Of a stretch of DNA of 64,000 bases, positions 38,987-47,860 are shown in pieces. Below the pieces are notes generated by a model that was not told where the DNA came from, did no database searches, and worked only from the letters and a program-made list of their open reading frames with translations. Position numbers and translations under genes: made by a program. Numbering within the stretch: the stretch's first letter is position 1; each line of letters begins with the position of its first letter. This DNA is from Catenuloplanes niger (GTDB taxonomy: Bacteria; Actinomycetota; Actinomycetes; Mycobacteriales; Micromonosporaceae): the NCBI RefSeq assembly GCF_031458255.1, contig NZ_JAVDYC010000001.1, forward strand, positions 496,001 through 560,000. The letters are read 5' to 3'.

Positions 38987-39814
38987 TCAGCTGAACGCGG
39001 CGACGTCCATGTGACCGCGCAGCTTGGTGAGGGCCTTGGTGAGCAGCCGCGAGACGTGCATCTGGGAGATGCCGAGCTGGTCCGCGATCTGCGACTGGGT
39101 CAGGTTGCCGTAGAAGCGGAGCGAGATGATCCGCTGCTCGCGCGCGTCGAGCATCGCCAGCGCCGGGCCGATGCTGGCGCGGAGGTCGACCTCGTCGTAG
39201 TCGTTGTTCTCGTCGCTGATCGTGTCGCCCAGCTCGGTGCCGCCGTCCGGCCCGATCGGGGTGGACAGGCTCGTGGCGCTGTAGGCGCGGGCGCCCTCGA
39301 GACCCTCCAGCACCTCTTCCTCGGTGACACCGAGGTAGGCGGCGATGTCCGCGACGAGCGGCGAACGGCCCAGCTTGTGGGTGAGCGTGTTGTTGGCCTC
39401 GCTGATCGCGAGCCGCATCTCCTGGAGCCGGCGAGGCACCCGGATCGACCAGGTGCGGTCGCGGAAGTGCCGCTTGACCTCACCGACGATGGTCGGGATG
39501 GCGTATCCGGCGAAGTCGACGCCGCGCGACGCGTCGAACCGGTCGACCGCCTTGATCAGGCCGACCGTGGCGGTCTGCACGAGGTCGTCGGTGAGCTCAC
39601 CGCGGCCGGAGTATCGCTTGGCGAGGTGGCGGGCCAGCGGCAGCCAGGCTTCGATGGCCCGGTCGCGCAGCGCCGGACGGCCCGGGTGGTCGGCGGGCAT
39701 CGCGGTGAGCGCGGCGATCAGGCCGGTGGCCGCGTCCGCGGAGCGGGCATCGGTCAGCGTGTCACGCTCGGCGACGTCCTGCGCGGTCGCGGCGGGGGCG
39801 GTGGTTATCGTCAT
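38987..39814 (-). CDS. RNA polymerase sigma factor, SigB/SigF/SigG family
   Basis: 275 residues. Region 2 is AKRYSGRGELTDDLVQTATVGLIKAVDRFD followed by VDFAGYAIPTIVGEVKRHFR (core binding and -10 recognition, typical wording of the stress/sporulation sigma-B group). Region 3 is HKLGRSPLVADIAAYLGVTE and region 4 is LDAREQRIISLRFYGNLTQS, QIADQLGISQMHVSRLLTKA. No anti-sigma or anti-anti-sigma gene is adjacent. The leader holds two strong dyads. Confidence 0.94.
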   Translation of the reverse strand: MTITTAPAATAQDVAERDTLTDARSADAATGLIAALTAMPADHPGRPALRDRAIEAWLPLARHLAKRYSGRGELTDDLVQTATVGLIKAVDRFDASRGVDFAGYAIPTIVGEVKRHFRDRTWSIRVPRRLQEMRLAISEANNTLTHKLGRSPLVADIAAYLGVTEEEVLEGLEGARAYSATSLSTPIGPDGGTELGDTISDENNDYDEVDLRASIGPALAMLDAREQRIISLRFYGNLTQSQIADQLGISQMHVSRLLTKALTKLRGHMDVAAFS

Positions 39815-39850
39815 GAGCGTTCCTTCGCTTGTTACCGCCAGCCCGGATGC

Positions 39851-39919
39851 CCGTTCGGCTCCATGACCTTAGCCGAACGGCGGGCAACAAAGATAGCCGA
39901 AAGTATGAGTCACTTTCGG
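39851..39919. promoter_or_regulatory. Two inverted repeats between the sigma factor and GT1 genes
   Basis: CCGTTCGGCT-N10-AGCCGAACGG (39851-39880, perfect 10-bp arms) and CCGAAAGT-N7-ACTTTCGG (39897-39919, perfect 8-bp arms). The first lies within about 40-65 bp of the sigma-factor ATG and may act as an operator or leader hairpin. The second is placed between the divergent starts. Both are strong candidates for regulator binding. Confidence 0.6.
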
Positions 39920-39968
39920 TATTCACCCGAATGCGATTACGTCATCACCCCGCCGTCGAGGAGACCCA

Positions 39969-40940
39969 TTGACCCGCGTGCTCTTCGCCGGGCTCGCGTC
40001 GCCCGGTCACACCTTCCCGATGGTGCCGCTCGCGGTCGCGGCGCGGGAGGCCGGTCACGAGGTGTGGTTCGCGGCCGGTGACCACGTGCACGCGGCGCTG
40101 ACCGCGCACGGGTTGCGGCCGTTCCGGCCGGCCGACGCGTTCTACGAGATCTACGCGGACGACCTGCTGCCCGAGCTGGAGCGCCTCCGGCCGGATCTGG
40201 TCATCCACGGCTGGGGTCTGCCCGGCGTCGCGGAGGCCGCGCGGCGGAAGGGGATCCGGAGCCTGTGGCACGGGTTCGGGCGGCTCTTCCCGGAGGGCAT
40301 CGGTCTCGCCCGGCCGTCGGTGGAGCTGCCGGTGCTGGACATCTGCCCGCCGTCGTTGCGGTCCCCCGAACCGACCGGACCGGCGATCCCGCTGCGGCCG
40401 GTCCCCTACGCCGCGCCGGGTCCACAGCCGACCGCGCGGCGCGGCCCCCGGCCGCTGGTCTTCCTCACCATGGGTACCGCGTTCAACACGCCGGAGGCCC
40501 TGCGTACCGCGCTGCGCGGGCTGGCGGGCCTGGACGCGACCGTGGTCGCCTCGACCGGCGGAACCACCGTCGACGCCGACGTCCCGGACAACGCCCTGGT
40601 GCGGCCGTGGGTGGCGCAGGCCGGGCTGTTCCCGGTCGCGGACCTCGTCGTGCACCACGGCGGCAGCGGCACCATGCTCGGCGCGCTCGCCCACGGCGTA
40701 CCGCAGCTGGTTCTTCCGCAGGGTGCGGACCAGTTCGCGAACGCGGCGGCGCTGTCCGCGGCCGGCGCCGCGACGAGCCTGCCCCCGGCGGTGGTCACCG
40801 CGGACGCGATCGCCGCCGCGGCCCGGCTGCTGCTGGCCGACCGGGGCGGCGACCATCGAGCGGCCGCGCGGGCGATCGCGGCGGAGATCGCCGCGATGCC
40901 GGCACCGGACGAGGTCGTCGGGACGCTCCTCGCCCGGTGA
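39969..40940 (+). CDS. GT1 family (MGT-like) glycosyltransferase
   Basis: 323 residues, shorter than the usual ~390-420. The N-terminal TRVLFAGLASPGHTFPMVPL and AAREAGHEVWFAAGDH are the macrolide-glycosyltransferase start. The donor-sugar site is LVVHHGGSGTMLGALAHGVPQLVLPQGADQ with the HGGSGT signature. Acceptors in this family are natural products or lipids. The start is a TTG at 39969 backed by GAGGAG just upstream. No biosynthetic partner is adjacent, so it may act in detoxification of foreign compounds. Confidence 0.88.
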   Translation: MTRVLFAGLASPGHTFPMVPLAVAAREAGHEVWFAAGDHVHAALTAHGLRPFRPADAFYEIYADDLLPELERLRPDLVIHGWGLPGVAEAARRKGIRSLWHGFGRLFPEGIGLARPSVELPVLDICPPSLRSPEPTGPAIPLRPVPYAAPGPQPTARRGPRPLVFLTMGTAFNTPEALRTALRGLAGLDATVVASTGGTTVDADVPDNALVRPWVAQAGLFPVADLVVHHGGSGTMLGALAHGVPQLVLPQGADQFANAAALSAAGAATSLPPAVVTADAIAAAARLLLADRGGDHRAAARAIAAEIAAMPAPDEVVGTLLAR

Positions 40941-40952
40941 GCGGCACCCGCC

Positions 40953-42776
40953 TCAGCTGATCTGGAAGCTCGGGTGCGGCGGCTGGTTGTAGGCCGTGTT
41001 CTGCCAGGCCACCGCCTCGCGGTACATCCGGTCCTGCATCAGCGACACGCGCGAGATGCCGGTCGGATCGGTGGTCTGGTAGATCCGCAGCGCCGTGTTG
41101 TTCGTGGTCGGCCAGATCACCTCCTCGCGCCAGTCACCGAGGATGTCGGCCTGCAGCGACGGCGTCGCCTTGGTGCCGTTGTTGGAGTGCACGCCGCTCG
41201 CGGTCAGCAGCGTGGTGTCCGACGACGTGCCGTACTTCTTGATGGTGGTGCCGTCCAGCAGCTCGCGCTGGCCGTCGCCGTCCCACCAGATTACGAAGTT
41301 CGCGGACGACGGCTTGCGGCCGACGTTCGCGCCGGACGTGTTGCGCAACCCGTCCACCGCGTTCGACCAGGACTCCGCGCCCGGGCTGCCGGCCCAGATG
41401 TCGGCGGAGACGCCACGGCCGTTGTCGCAGCCGCACGACGGCGCGTTCCAGATGATCGCGCCGGTACGCGCGTCCGCCATGTAGTGCGCGTACTTGCTGC
41501 CGTCCTCGTCGACCTTGAACACCTCGAGGCCGCCGCGGCTCGGGATCAGGTCGCCGACGTGCAGCGCGTCGCCGTGCCCCTGATTGGTGCGCCACAGCCC
41601 GGCGCCGTTGTCGTCGATCGCGATCGCGCCGTAGATGATCTCGTCCCGGCCGTCCGCGTCCACGTCCGCGACGGACAGGTTGTGGTTGCCCTGCCCGGCC
41701 CAGGCCGACCCGTTCGTGGAGGAGTTGCTGTCGAACGTCCACTTCCGGGTCAGCGCGCCGTTGCGGAAGTCCCAGGCCGCCACCACGGTACGGGTGTAGT
41801 AGCCGCGCGCCATGATGATGCTCGGGTACGACCCGTTGAGGTACGCGGTCCCGGCCAGGAACCGGTCCACCCGGTTGCCGTAGTTGTCACCCCAGCTGCT
41901 GACCGTCCCGCGCGGCGGCACGTAGTCCACGGTGGCCGCGGCCCGCCCGGTCTGCCCGTTGAAGACGGTGAGGTACTCCGGCCCCGTGAGGATGTATCCG
42001 GAACTGTTCCGGTGGTCCGCGCTCGCGTTGCCGATGACCGTGCCGCCGCCGTCCCGGGTGCCGTCCGCGGTCTTCATCGCGACCTCGGCCCGGCCGTCGC
42101 CGTCGTAGTCGAAGACCTGGAACTGCGTGTAGTGCGCGCCGGCCCGGATGTTGCGCCCGAGGTCGATGCGCCACAACCGGGTCCCGTTCAGCCGGTACGC
42201 GTCGACGAACACGTTCCCGGTGTAGCCGGACTGCGAGTTGTCCTTCGCGTTCGACGGGTCCCACTTCAGCACGATCTCGTACGCGCCGTCGCCGTCCAGG
42301 TCGCCCACGGACGCGTCGTTCGCCGAGTAGGTGTAGGCGACACCGTCCGGCGTGGTACCACCGGGCGGCACCTGGATCGGCACGTCCTGGCTGGCCGCGA
42401 GCGTCCGCACCGGCTCCTCCGCGGGCGTCCCGAGCGTCTCGGCGCCGCCGGTGACCGGCCGGACCGCGTAGGTCGCGCTCGCCGGCGCGCCCGCGTCCGT
42501 GAAGTTGGTGACCGGCGCGGTGCTGACCCGGACGCCGTCGCGGTACACGGCGAACGCGACGCCGGCCGGATCCGACGCGAGCAGCCGCCAGGACAGGAAG
42601 TTGCCGCGGTCGGTGCGGATGCTGACCAGCCCGCGGTCGAGGCGCTCGGTGTTGCCGGCGGCCGGCGCGGCGGCCGGCGTGGGCGTCTCCGCCGCGTGCG
42701 CCACCGCGACACCGCCGCCGGTGAGCAGCAGCGTGGTGGCGGCGAGTGCGGCGGACCGCTTCTTGATACGTTTCAT
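40953..42776 (-). CDS. Secreted rhamnogalacturonan lyase (polysaccharide lyase family 11)
   Basis: 607 residues. The signal peptide MKRIKKRSAALAATTLLLTGGGVAVAHA is followed by the PL11 eight-bladed propeller. ERLDRGLVSIRTDRGNFLSW is the family N-terminus, and calcium-binding blades are ASVGDLDGDGAYEIVLKWDP, FDYDGDGRAEVAMKTADGT and LSVADVDADGRDEIIYGA; the family motif GDWREEVIWP closes it. It cleaves the rhamnogalacturonan I backbone of plant pectin outside the cell. There is no carbohydrate-binding module. A consensus promoter lies at 42925-42953. Confidence 0.95.
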   Translation of the reverse strand: MKRIKKRSAALAATTLLLTGGGVAVAHAAETPTPAAAPAAGNTERLDRGLVSIRTDRGNFLSWRLLASDPAGVAFAVYRDGVRVSTAPVTNFTDAGAPASATYAVRPVTGGAETLGTPAEEPVRTLAASQDVPIQVPPGGTTPDGVAYTYSANDASVGDLDGDGAYEIVLKWDPSNAKDNSQSGYTGNVFVDAYRLNGTRLWRIDLGRNIRAGAHYTQFQVFDYDGDGRAEVAMKTADGTRDGGGTVIGNASADHRNSSGYILTGPEYLTVFNGQTGRAAATVDYVPPRGTVSSWGDNYGNRVDRFLAGTAYLNGSYPSIIMARGYYTRTVVAAWDFRNGALTRKWTFDSNSSTNGSAWAGQGNHNLSVADVDADGRDEIIYGAIAIDDNGAGLWRTNQGHGDALHVGDLIPSRGGLEVFKVDEDGSKYAHYMADARTGAIIWNAPSCGCDNGRGVSADIWAGSPGAESWSNAVDGLRNTSGANVGRKPSSANFVIWWDGDGQRELLDGTTIKKYGTSSDTTLLTASGVHSNNGTKATPSLQADILGDWREEVIWPTTNNTALRIYQTTDPTGISRVSLMQDRMYREAVAWQNTAYNQPPHPSFQIS

Positions 42777-42924
42777 GAGCGGACATTCCCCTGCCCTCGG
42801 GGTCGCGGTCCGCGAGGGGGGTCAGCCGATGCCGGTCGGTGGCCGGCACCGGCTGCGGGCGTGGCGGACCACGGCCGTGCGATGCGCTTCCCGGTGGAGG
42901 CGGAAAGCGGTTACCCAGGCCGTT

Positions 42925-42953
42925 AACCTAGGCGTTACATTTGTTACTGTCAA
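42925..42953 (-). promoter_or_regulatory. Consensus promoter TTGACA-N17-TAGGTT for the PL11 gene
   Basis: On the minus strand, TTGACA (42953-42948) is followed after 17 bp by TAGGTT (42930-42925), giving a leader of about 140 nt before ATG 42776. Overlapping and just downstream is the block 42902-42915 (GGAAAGCGGTTACC on the plus strand), which may be a sugar-regulator operator. Confidence 0.6.
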
Positions 42954-42962
42954 TACTTGGCA

Positions 42963-42988
42963 GCCCGGCGCCCGCACGGACGCCGGGC
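42963..42988. terminator. GC hairpin downstream of the VOC gene
   Basis: GCCCGGCG and CGCCGGGC form an 8-bp stem with a 10-nt loop, 14 bp beyond the VOC stop (43002), between that gene and the PL11 promoter. Confidence 0.5.
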
Positions 42989-43001
42989 ACCGGGTGGCGG
43001 G

Positions 43002-43418
43002 TCAGTAGGCGACCGCGACGTCGATGACCCAGGTGACGCCGAAGCGGTCCTTGAGCATCCCGTAGAGCGGCGTCCAGCCGGACGGGCCGAGGTCCTGGAT
43101 GACGGTGGCGCCGTCCGAGAGGCCCTTCCAGCAGGCGGTGAGCTCGTCCTGGTCGGTGCCGCGGACCGAGACGTAGACCGGCTTGTCACCGGCGTCGTAC
43201 GACTGGCTCGCGGGCACGTCGAACGCCATCACGTGGAAGCCGTTCGCCGACAGCACCTGACCCCAGGCGACCAGGTCGGCCTCGGCCGGGTCCGTGGTGC
43301 CGTACCCCTGCCGGTGGGTGGCGATCGTGATCTCGCCGCCGAACACGGACCGGTAGAACTCCAGGGCCGCGCGGGCGTCGCCGCGGAAGTTGAGGTGCGT
43401 GGTGGTGGTGATGCTCAT
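43002..43418 (-). CDS. VOC family protein (PhnB-like)
   Basis: 138 residues. MSITTTTHLNFRGDARAALE, FYRSVFGGEITIATH, MAFDVPASQSYDAGDKPVYV, DRFGVTWVIDVA: the PhnB/glyoxalase pattern with an N-terminal strand-helix and C-terminal D-x-F-G-V-x-W. The expected metal or substrate is unknown. GGGAG lies five bases before ATG 43418. It is divergent from a WYL/YafY-type regulator with about 95 bp between, the usual regulator-target pairing. Confidence 0.9.
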   Translation of the reverse strand: MSITTTTHLNFRGDARAALEFYRSVFGGEITIATHRQGYGTTDPAEADLVAWGQVLSANGFHVMAFDVPASQSYDAGDKPVYVSVRGTDQDELTACWKGLSDGATVIQDLGPSGWTPLYGMLKDRFGVTWVIDVAVAY

Positions 43419-43513
43419 GATGACTCCCATCGAGTGTCCGTCCTGGTTGCGAGATGAACTCTGACAGCGGTAGGTGCCAGGGTGTGTCACCTTCTGCCGG
43501 CATGATGGGCGTC

Positions 43514-44470
43514 ATGCCGAAGACCTCCGCGCGCCTGCTCGCGCTGCTGTCGCTGCTGCAGGCCCGCCGCGACTGGCCCGGGACGCTGCTCGCCGACCGG
43601 CTGGGCATCAGCCTGCGGACCGTGCGCCGCGACGTGGACCGCCTGCGCGAACTGGGCTATCCGATCGCGGCCGCGAAGGGGCCGGACGGCGGTTACCGGC
43701 TCGGCGCCGGCACCGACCTGCCACCGTTGCTGTTCGACGACGAGCAGGCGGTGGCGCTCACCGTCGCGCTGCAGGTCGCGGCGACCACACCCGGCAACGG
43801 TACGGGCGAGGCCGCGGCCCGCGCGCTGCACACGATCCGGCAGGTGCTGCCGGCCCGGCTGCGGCAGCGCATCGGCGCGCTCGACGTCACCGCGGTCGAA
43901 CGGCCCACCACCCGGCCACCGGCCCCGGTCGACGGCGACGTGCTGCTGACCCTCAGCGCCGCGGTACGCGCCCGGGAGACGCTGCGCTTCGACTACGGGA
44001 CGCACGACGCCACCGGCCGGCCGCCCCGCCGGGCCGAGCCGCATGCGGTGGTGACCTGGGACGGGCGCTGGTACCTGGTGGCGTGGGACCTGGACCGCAA
44101 CGACTGGCGCACGTTCCGGGTGGACCGGATCACGCCGTGGACGCCGAACGGTCCCCGCTTCACCCGCCGCGAGCTGCCCGGCGGCGACGTGGCCGCGTTC
44201 GTCGCGGGTCGTTTCCAGGGCGGCACGCCCTGCCGGGGCACGGTGATCCTCGCGCTGCCGGCCGCGACCGTGGCGCTCTACACCCGGGACGGCGTGGTCG
44301 AGGAGCTCGGCCCGGACCGCTGCCGCCTCACGCTCGGCTCCTGGTCCTGGACCGCGCTCGCGGCCGCCGTCGCCCGGTACGACGCGGACATCGAGGTGGT
44401 CGGCCCGCCCGCGCTGACCGACGCGTTCGCCCACCTGGCCCGCCGCTTCGCCCGTACCGCGGGCACGTGA
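43514..44470 (+). CDS. YafY/WYL-domain transcriptional regulator
   Basis: 318 residues. The N-terminal DeoR-type HTH is LLALLSLLQARRDWPGTLLA, DRLGISLRTVRRDVDRLREL and GYPIAAAKGPDGGYRLG. The middle is a WYL domain, with RAEPHAVVTWDGRWYLVAWD (the W-Y-L motif) and DLDRNDWRTFRVDRITPW. The C-terminal extension (PCRGTVILALPAATVALYTR onward) is WCX-like. It likely controls the divergent VOC gene. ATGs at 43502 and 43505 are alternative starts. Confidence 0.9.
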   Translation: MPKTSARLLALLSLLQARRDWPGTLLADRLGISLRTVRRDVDRLRELGYPIAAAKGPDGGYRLGAGTDLPPLLFDDEQAVALTVALQVAATTPGNGTGEAAARALHTIRQVLPARLRQRIGALDVTAVERPTTRPPAPVDGDVLLTLSAAVRARETLRFDYGTHDATGRPPRRAEPHAVVTWDGRWYLVAWDLDRNDWRTFRVDRITPWTPNGPRFTRRELPGGDVAAFVAGRFQGGTPCRGTVILALPAATVALYTRDGVVEELGPDRCRLTLGSWSWTALAAAVARYDADIEVVGPPALTDAFAHLARRFARTAGT

Positions 44471-44559
44471 CCGGGGCCGTCCCCCGGCGGCCTGCCGGAG
44501 AACCGCCGGTACGGGGGAATTCCCGCGCGGAGCCGGCGTCCTCGGGACATGATGGCCCG

Positions 44560-46080
44560 ATGTTCTGGACGAGGCGGCCGGCGCCGCAGCCGCACACCGA
44601 CGTCGCGCGCGGGCCCGACCAGGGCCGGGCCGCGCTCGCGGCGACGCGGCGGGCGGCGGGCGGCGACCGGGAGACGCTGGACGCGGCGGCCCGACTGCTG
44701 CTGGACGCGGACACCGCCGAGACGCTGGTGGCGCTGAGCGCGGAGACGCGACTGATCATCCGGCTCGACGACCGCGCCCGCCGGCCCGGCTGGTCGGTCC
44801 GCGCCCCGGCGAGCCCGGAGTTCGGCGCCGGACCGGACCCGTTCACGGACACGGCCGCGCGCCGGCTCACGAACGGCACCGCGGGACCGGTGTCGATCGC
44901 GCTGGCGAGCATGCACCGCGACGGGTGGGTCCGGGAGGACGCGCTGGCCCGGATGGCGTCGTCGCGCAGTCCGATGTGGACGCCGTTCCTGGTGCTGCGG
45001 TCCGGCGACTGGGTGCGGCAGGTCCGCGACCGCGCGCGTACCGCCGTGACCGAGACGCTGGCCACGGCCGACGCGCCGCACCTGGGCCTGGCGCTGGACA
45101 TGGCGCTGTCGATGCGGGTGCGGCACCGCGGCGGGTTCTCGCACGCGCAGGCCGTGGCCGTCGCGGTCACCGCGCACGAGGGAGCCCGCACGGAGCTGCT
45201 GATGTCCGGCCCGCCGTACCGGCGGCGGTTCGTGTTCGCGCTCGGTCAGGGGCTCGGCTGGTGGTCGCCGGAGCGCATGCTGCGGCTCGCGCGCCGCGAC
45301 CGGGACCGGCTCGTGCGCGGCGGCGCGGCCGAGGCGGTCTGCCGGGACGCGCTCTGGACCGGGCAGGACGACCGGCTGCTCGCGCTGGCCGGGTCGCGCT
45401 ACGCCCAGGTGCGCGCGCTCGCGCTGACCGGCCTGGCCCGGCTCGGCCGGCACGAGACCGTGGCCGGCCACCTCGACGATCCCGGCGTGCTGGTCCGGGC
45501 GATCGCCCGGGACTCGGCGCGGCGGGCCGGCCTCGACGCCGCCGGGCACTACCGCGCGGCACTGTCCGCGGCCCGGCCGGCGACCGGCGCGATCGCCGGG
45601 CTCGCGGAGACGGGCACGGACCGGGACGCGGCGCTGCTGCACGGGTTGTTCGGGCACGCCGACGCGCGGATCCGGGCCGCCGCGGTCAGCGGGTCACGGC
45701 GCCTGGGCGTACCCCCGGTGGCGCTTCTGCTTCCGTTGCTGCGCGATCCGGCCGCGGCGGTCGTCCGGGAGGCCGCGACCGCGCTGCTGCCGTTGCCGCG
45801 CGCGGTTCCCGAGTCGCTGATCGGCGAGTTGCTGACGGACCCGCGGGTGGAGCTGCGCCGGGCCGGTCACCGGCTGTCCCGGGCGCGCGGCACGGAGGCG
45901 CTGCTGCGTGCCGGGCTCGCGCTGATCGACGACCCGGACCCGGGACTGGCCGGACGCGCCGCGGCGGACGTGACCCGGATTGCGCGGAGCCCCGGCGCCC
46001 CCGCCGACCTGGCGGATCGCGCACGGTCCGGGATCGACGGCCGTCGGCCCTCGCCGGCTCACCAGAACTTGCGGCGGTAG
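44560..46080 (+). CDS. HEAT-repeat-like protein of unknown function
   Basis: 506 residues. MFWTRRPAPQPHTDVARGPD starts it. The C-terminal half (about 230-500) is a chain of helical repeats with HEAT-like spacing: LARLGRHETVAGHLDDPGVL, GLFGHADARIRAAAVSGSRR, LLPLLRDPAAAVVREAATAL, LLTDPRVELRRAGHRLSRAR, LALIDDPDPGLAGRAAADVT. There is no catalytic motif, signal peptide or membrane segment, so it is probably a cytoplasmic protein-binding scaffold. It overlaps the convergent His-rich gene by 22 bp. Confidence 0.75.
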   Translation: MFWTRRPAPQPHTDVARGPDQGRAALAATRRAAGGDRETLDAAARLLLDADTAETLVALSAETRLIIRLDDRARRPGWSVRAPASPEFGAGPDPFTDTAARRLTNGTAGPVSIALASMHRDGWVREDALARMASSRSPMWTPFLVLRSGDWVRQVRDRARTAVTETLATADAPHLGLALDMALSMRVRHRGGFSHAQAVAVAVTAHEGARTELLMSGPPYRRRFVFALGQGLGWWSPERMLRLARRDRDRLVRGGAAEAVCRDALWTGQDDRLLALAGSRYAQVRALALTGLARLGRHETVAGHLDDPGVLVRAIARDSARRAGLDAAGHYRAALSAARPATGAIAGLAETGTDRDAALLHGLFGHADARIRAAAVSGSRRLGVPPVALLLPLLRDPAAAVVREAATALLPLPRAVPESLIGELLTDPRVELRRAGHRLSRARGTEALLRAGLALIDDPDPGLAGRAAADVTRIARSPGAPADLADRARSGIDGRRPSPAHQNLRR

Positions 46081-46346
46081 TGCCCCTTGTGCCGGTAGTG
46101 CCCCTTGTAGCGCGCGTGCCCGTGGTAGCGCGCGTGCCCGTGGTAGCCGCCACCGTGGTGATAGCCGGGCGGCGGCCCGTACGGGTGGTGCCCGTGACCG
46201 TATCCACCGCGCCCGTGGCCGTGCCCGTACAGCCGGCGATTGATCTCACCCAGCAGTCCGCCCGCGACCGGGTTGCCCCGGTGCGCCTTCCGCTGCAGCT
46301 TCGAGGCCACCATCGACAGCAGGAACCGCTTGACGAAACCGCTCAC
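46059..46346 (-). CDS. His/Gly/Tyr-rich small protein
   Basis: 95 residues. The N-terminal VSGFVKRFLLSMVASKLQRK is amphipathic and basic. From about residue 42 the sequence becomes GHGHGRGGYGHGHHPYG, then HHGGGYHGHARYHGHARY, ending HYRHKGHYRRKFW. About a third of this tail is His, so it could bind Ni, Zn or Cu, or nucleic acid. GTG 46346 has AGGAG upstream; a longer frame upstream has no such site. No similar protein with a defined role comes to mind. Confidence 0.65.
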   Translation of the reverse strand: MSGFVKRFLLSMVASKLQRKAHRGNPVAGGLLGEINRRLYGHGHGRGGYGHGHHPYGPPPGYHHGGGYHGHARYHGHARYKGHYRHKGHYRRKFW

Positions 46347-46561
46347 CGCACCCCATCTCCTCACCAGCTCTGCCACCCACGGTAACCGACACGCTCCACC
46401 GCATCCTGTGCCTCGCCTGCCGGTTCCCTGAGAGCCCACCGGCCCGGCCGGATGGCGCATGCGAAAAATCGGTTGACGACGCCGATATTCTGATCCTCCG
46501 TGTGCGCGGTCGGCCGCGACGTCGGGAGGGGCCCTGTCCCTCCACGACCTCGGAGTCGCAC

Positions 46562-47749
46562 ATGCGCCGGGCACCAGCCCTCTCGTTCCTGCTCGTCACC
46601 GTTTTCCTCGACATGCTCGGGCTCGGCCTGATCGTGCCGATCATGCCGGCCCTGATGGCGGCCGTGACCATGGACGCGGCCTCGGCCGCGCTCTGGTCGG
46701 GCGTGCTCGGGTCGGTCTACGGCCTGCTGCAGTTCGCCGTGTCGCCGCTGCTCGGTCAGCTCGCCGACCGGTACGGGCGGCGGCCGGTGCTGCTCGCCTC
46801 ACTGGTCCTGCTCGGCCTCGACTGGCTGGCGCACGCGCTCGCGGACGGCCCGTGGACGCTGCTCGTGTTCCACGCGCTCGCCGGCGCCTGCGCGGGCACG
46901 AACACCGTGGTCAACGCCTACCTCGCGGACGTCACCCCACCGGCGGGCCGGGCCCGGGCGTACGGCCTGGTCGGCGCCGCGTTCGGGCTCGGCTTCACGG
47001 CCGGGCCGGTGGTCGGTGGGCTGCTCGGCACCGTCGACGTGCGCCTGCCGTTCCTGGCCGCGGCCGTGCTGTCGTTCGCGAACGTCGCGTACGGCTGGTT
47101 CGTGCTGCCCGAATCCCGCCCCGGGGACCGCGGCACCCCGCTGACGCCGCGCGGCGCGAACCCGGTCGTGGCGATCGTCGCCGTGCTGCGCCGCCCGGTG
47201 CTCGGCCGGCTCGCCCGCGCGCGGTTCTGCGCCGACGCCGCCCGGATGACGCACCAGTCGGTCTGGACGTTCTTCGTGGCGTACCAGTTCGCCTGGAGCA
47301 CCGCGCACATCGGCGTCGTGATGGCCGTCAACGCGGTCACCGTCGCGGTCGTGCAGACGCGCGCGGTCGGCCCGCTCGCGCGGCGCCTCGGCGACCGGCG
47401 GGCGGCCGTGGCGGGGAGCGTGGTCGTCGCGGTGTCGTTCCTGGGTACGGGTCTCGCGACCGCGCCGTGGATGCTCTACCTGGCGCAGGGCGTGGGCGTG
47501 CTCGGCGTGCTCGCGGTCGCGGCCACGATGTCCTGGATCTCCCGGGAGATCGGCGACGGCGAGCAGGGCACCGTGCAGGGCGCGCTGTCCGGGGTCGGTG
47601 CGACCGCGGAGACCGTCGTGCCGGTGACCGCGGGCGCGGTGTTCGGCTGGTCGCTGGCGTACGGCCGGCCGGGGCTGGTCTTCGTCCTCGCGGCCGTGCT
47701 CGCCGCCACGTCCGCGGTGATCCTCGCGCGGACCCCGGAACGCCGCTGA
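46562..47749 (+). CDS. MFS transporter, TetA-type (DHA1) exporter
   Basis: 395 residues, 12 hydrophobic segments. The first helix LSFLLVTVFLDMLGLGLIVP (D near G-x-G-x-I-x-P) and motif A GQLADRYGRRPVLLAS are those of the tetracycline-resistance DHA1 exporters. Motif C-like GAAFGLGFTAGPVVGGLLGT follows. The substrate is unknown; actinomycete relatives are commonly mis-called tetracycline pumps. No TetR or other regulator is adjacent. The His-rich gene is divergent. Confidence 0.9.
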   Translation: MRRAPALSFLLVTVFLDMLGLGLIVPIMPALMAAVTMDAASAALWSGVLGSVYGLLQFAVSPLLGQLADRYGRRPVLLASLVLLGLDWLAHALADGPWTLLVFHALAGACAGTNTVVNAYLADVTPPAGRARAYGLVGAAFGLGFTAGPVVGGLLGTVDVRLPFLAAAVLSFANVAYGWFVLPESRPGDRGTPLTPRGANPVVAIVAVLRRPVLGRLARARFCADAARMTHQSVWTFFVAYQFAWSTAHIGVVMAVNAVTVAVVQTRAVGPLARRLGDRRAAVAGSVVVAVSFLGTGLATAPWMLYLAQGVGVLGVLAVAATMSWISREIGDGEQGTVQGALSGVGATAETVVPVTAGAVFGWSLAYGRPGLVFVLAAVLAATSAVILARTPERR

Positions 47750-47860
47750 CCGCCGCGACCCGCCGACTGTCGTACCCACTGTCTACAGTGCGCGCTCATG
47801 GGAAGCGGTTATCAGACCGTGCTCGCGTGCGGGCCGCTGCGGCAGCGGTTCCACGAGACC

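Noticed and set aside
46562-47749. Tetracycline resistance gene call for the MFS protein.
   Set aside because: Only general DHA1 motifs are visible. Actinomycete relatives have many substrates, so a tet name is not justified.
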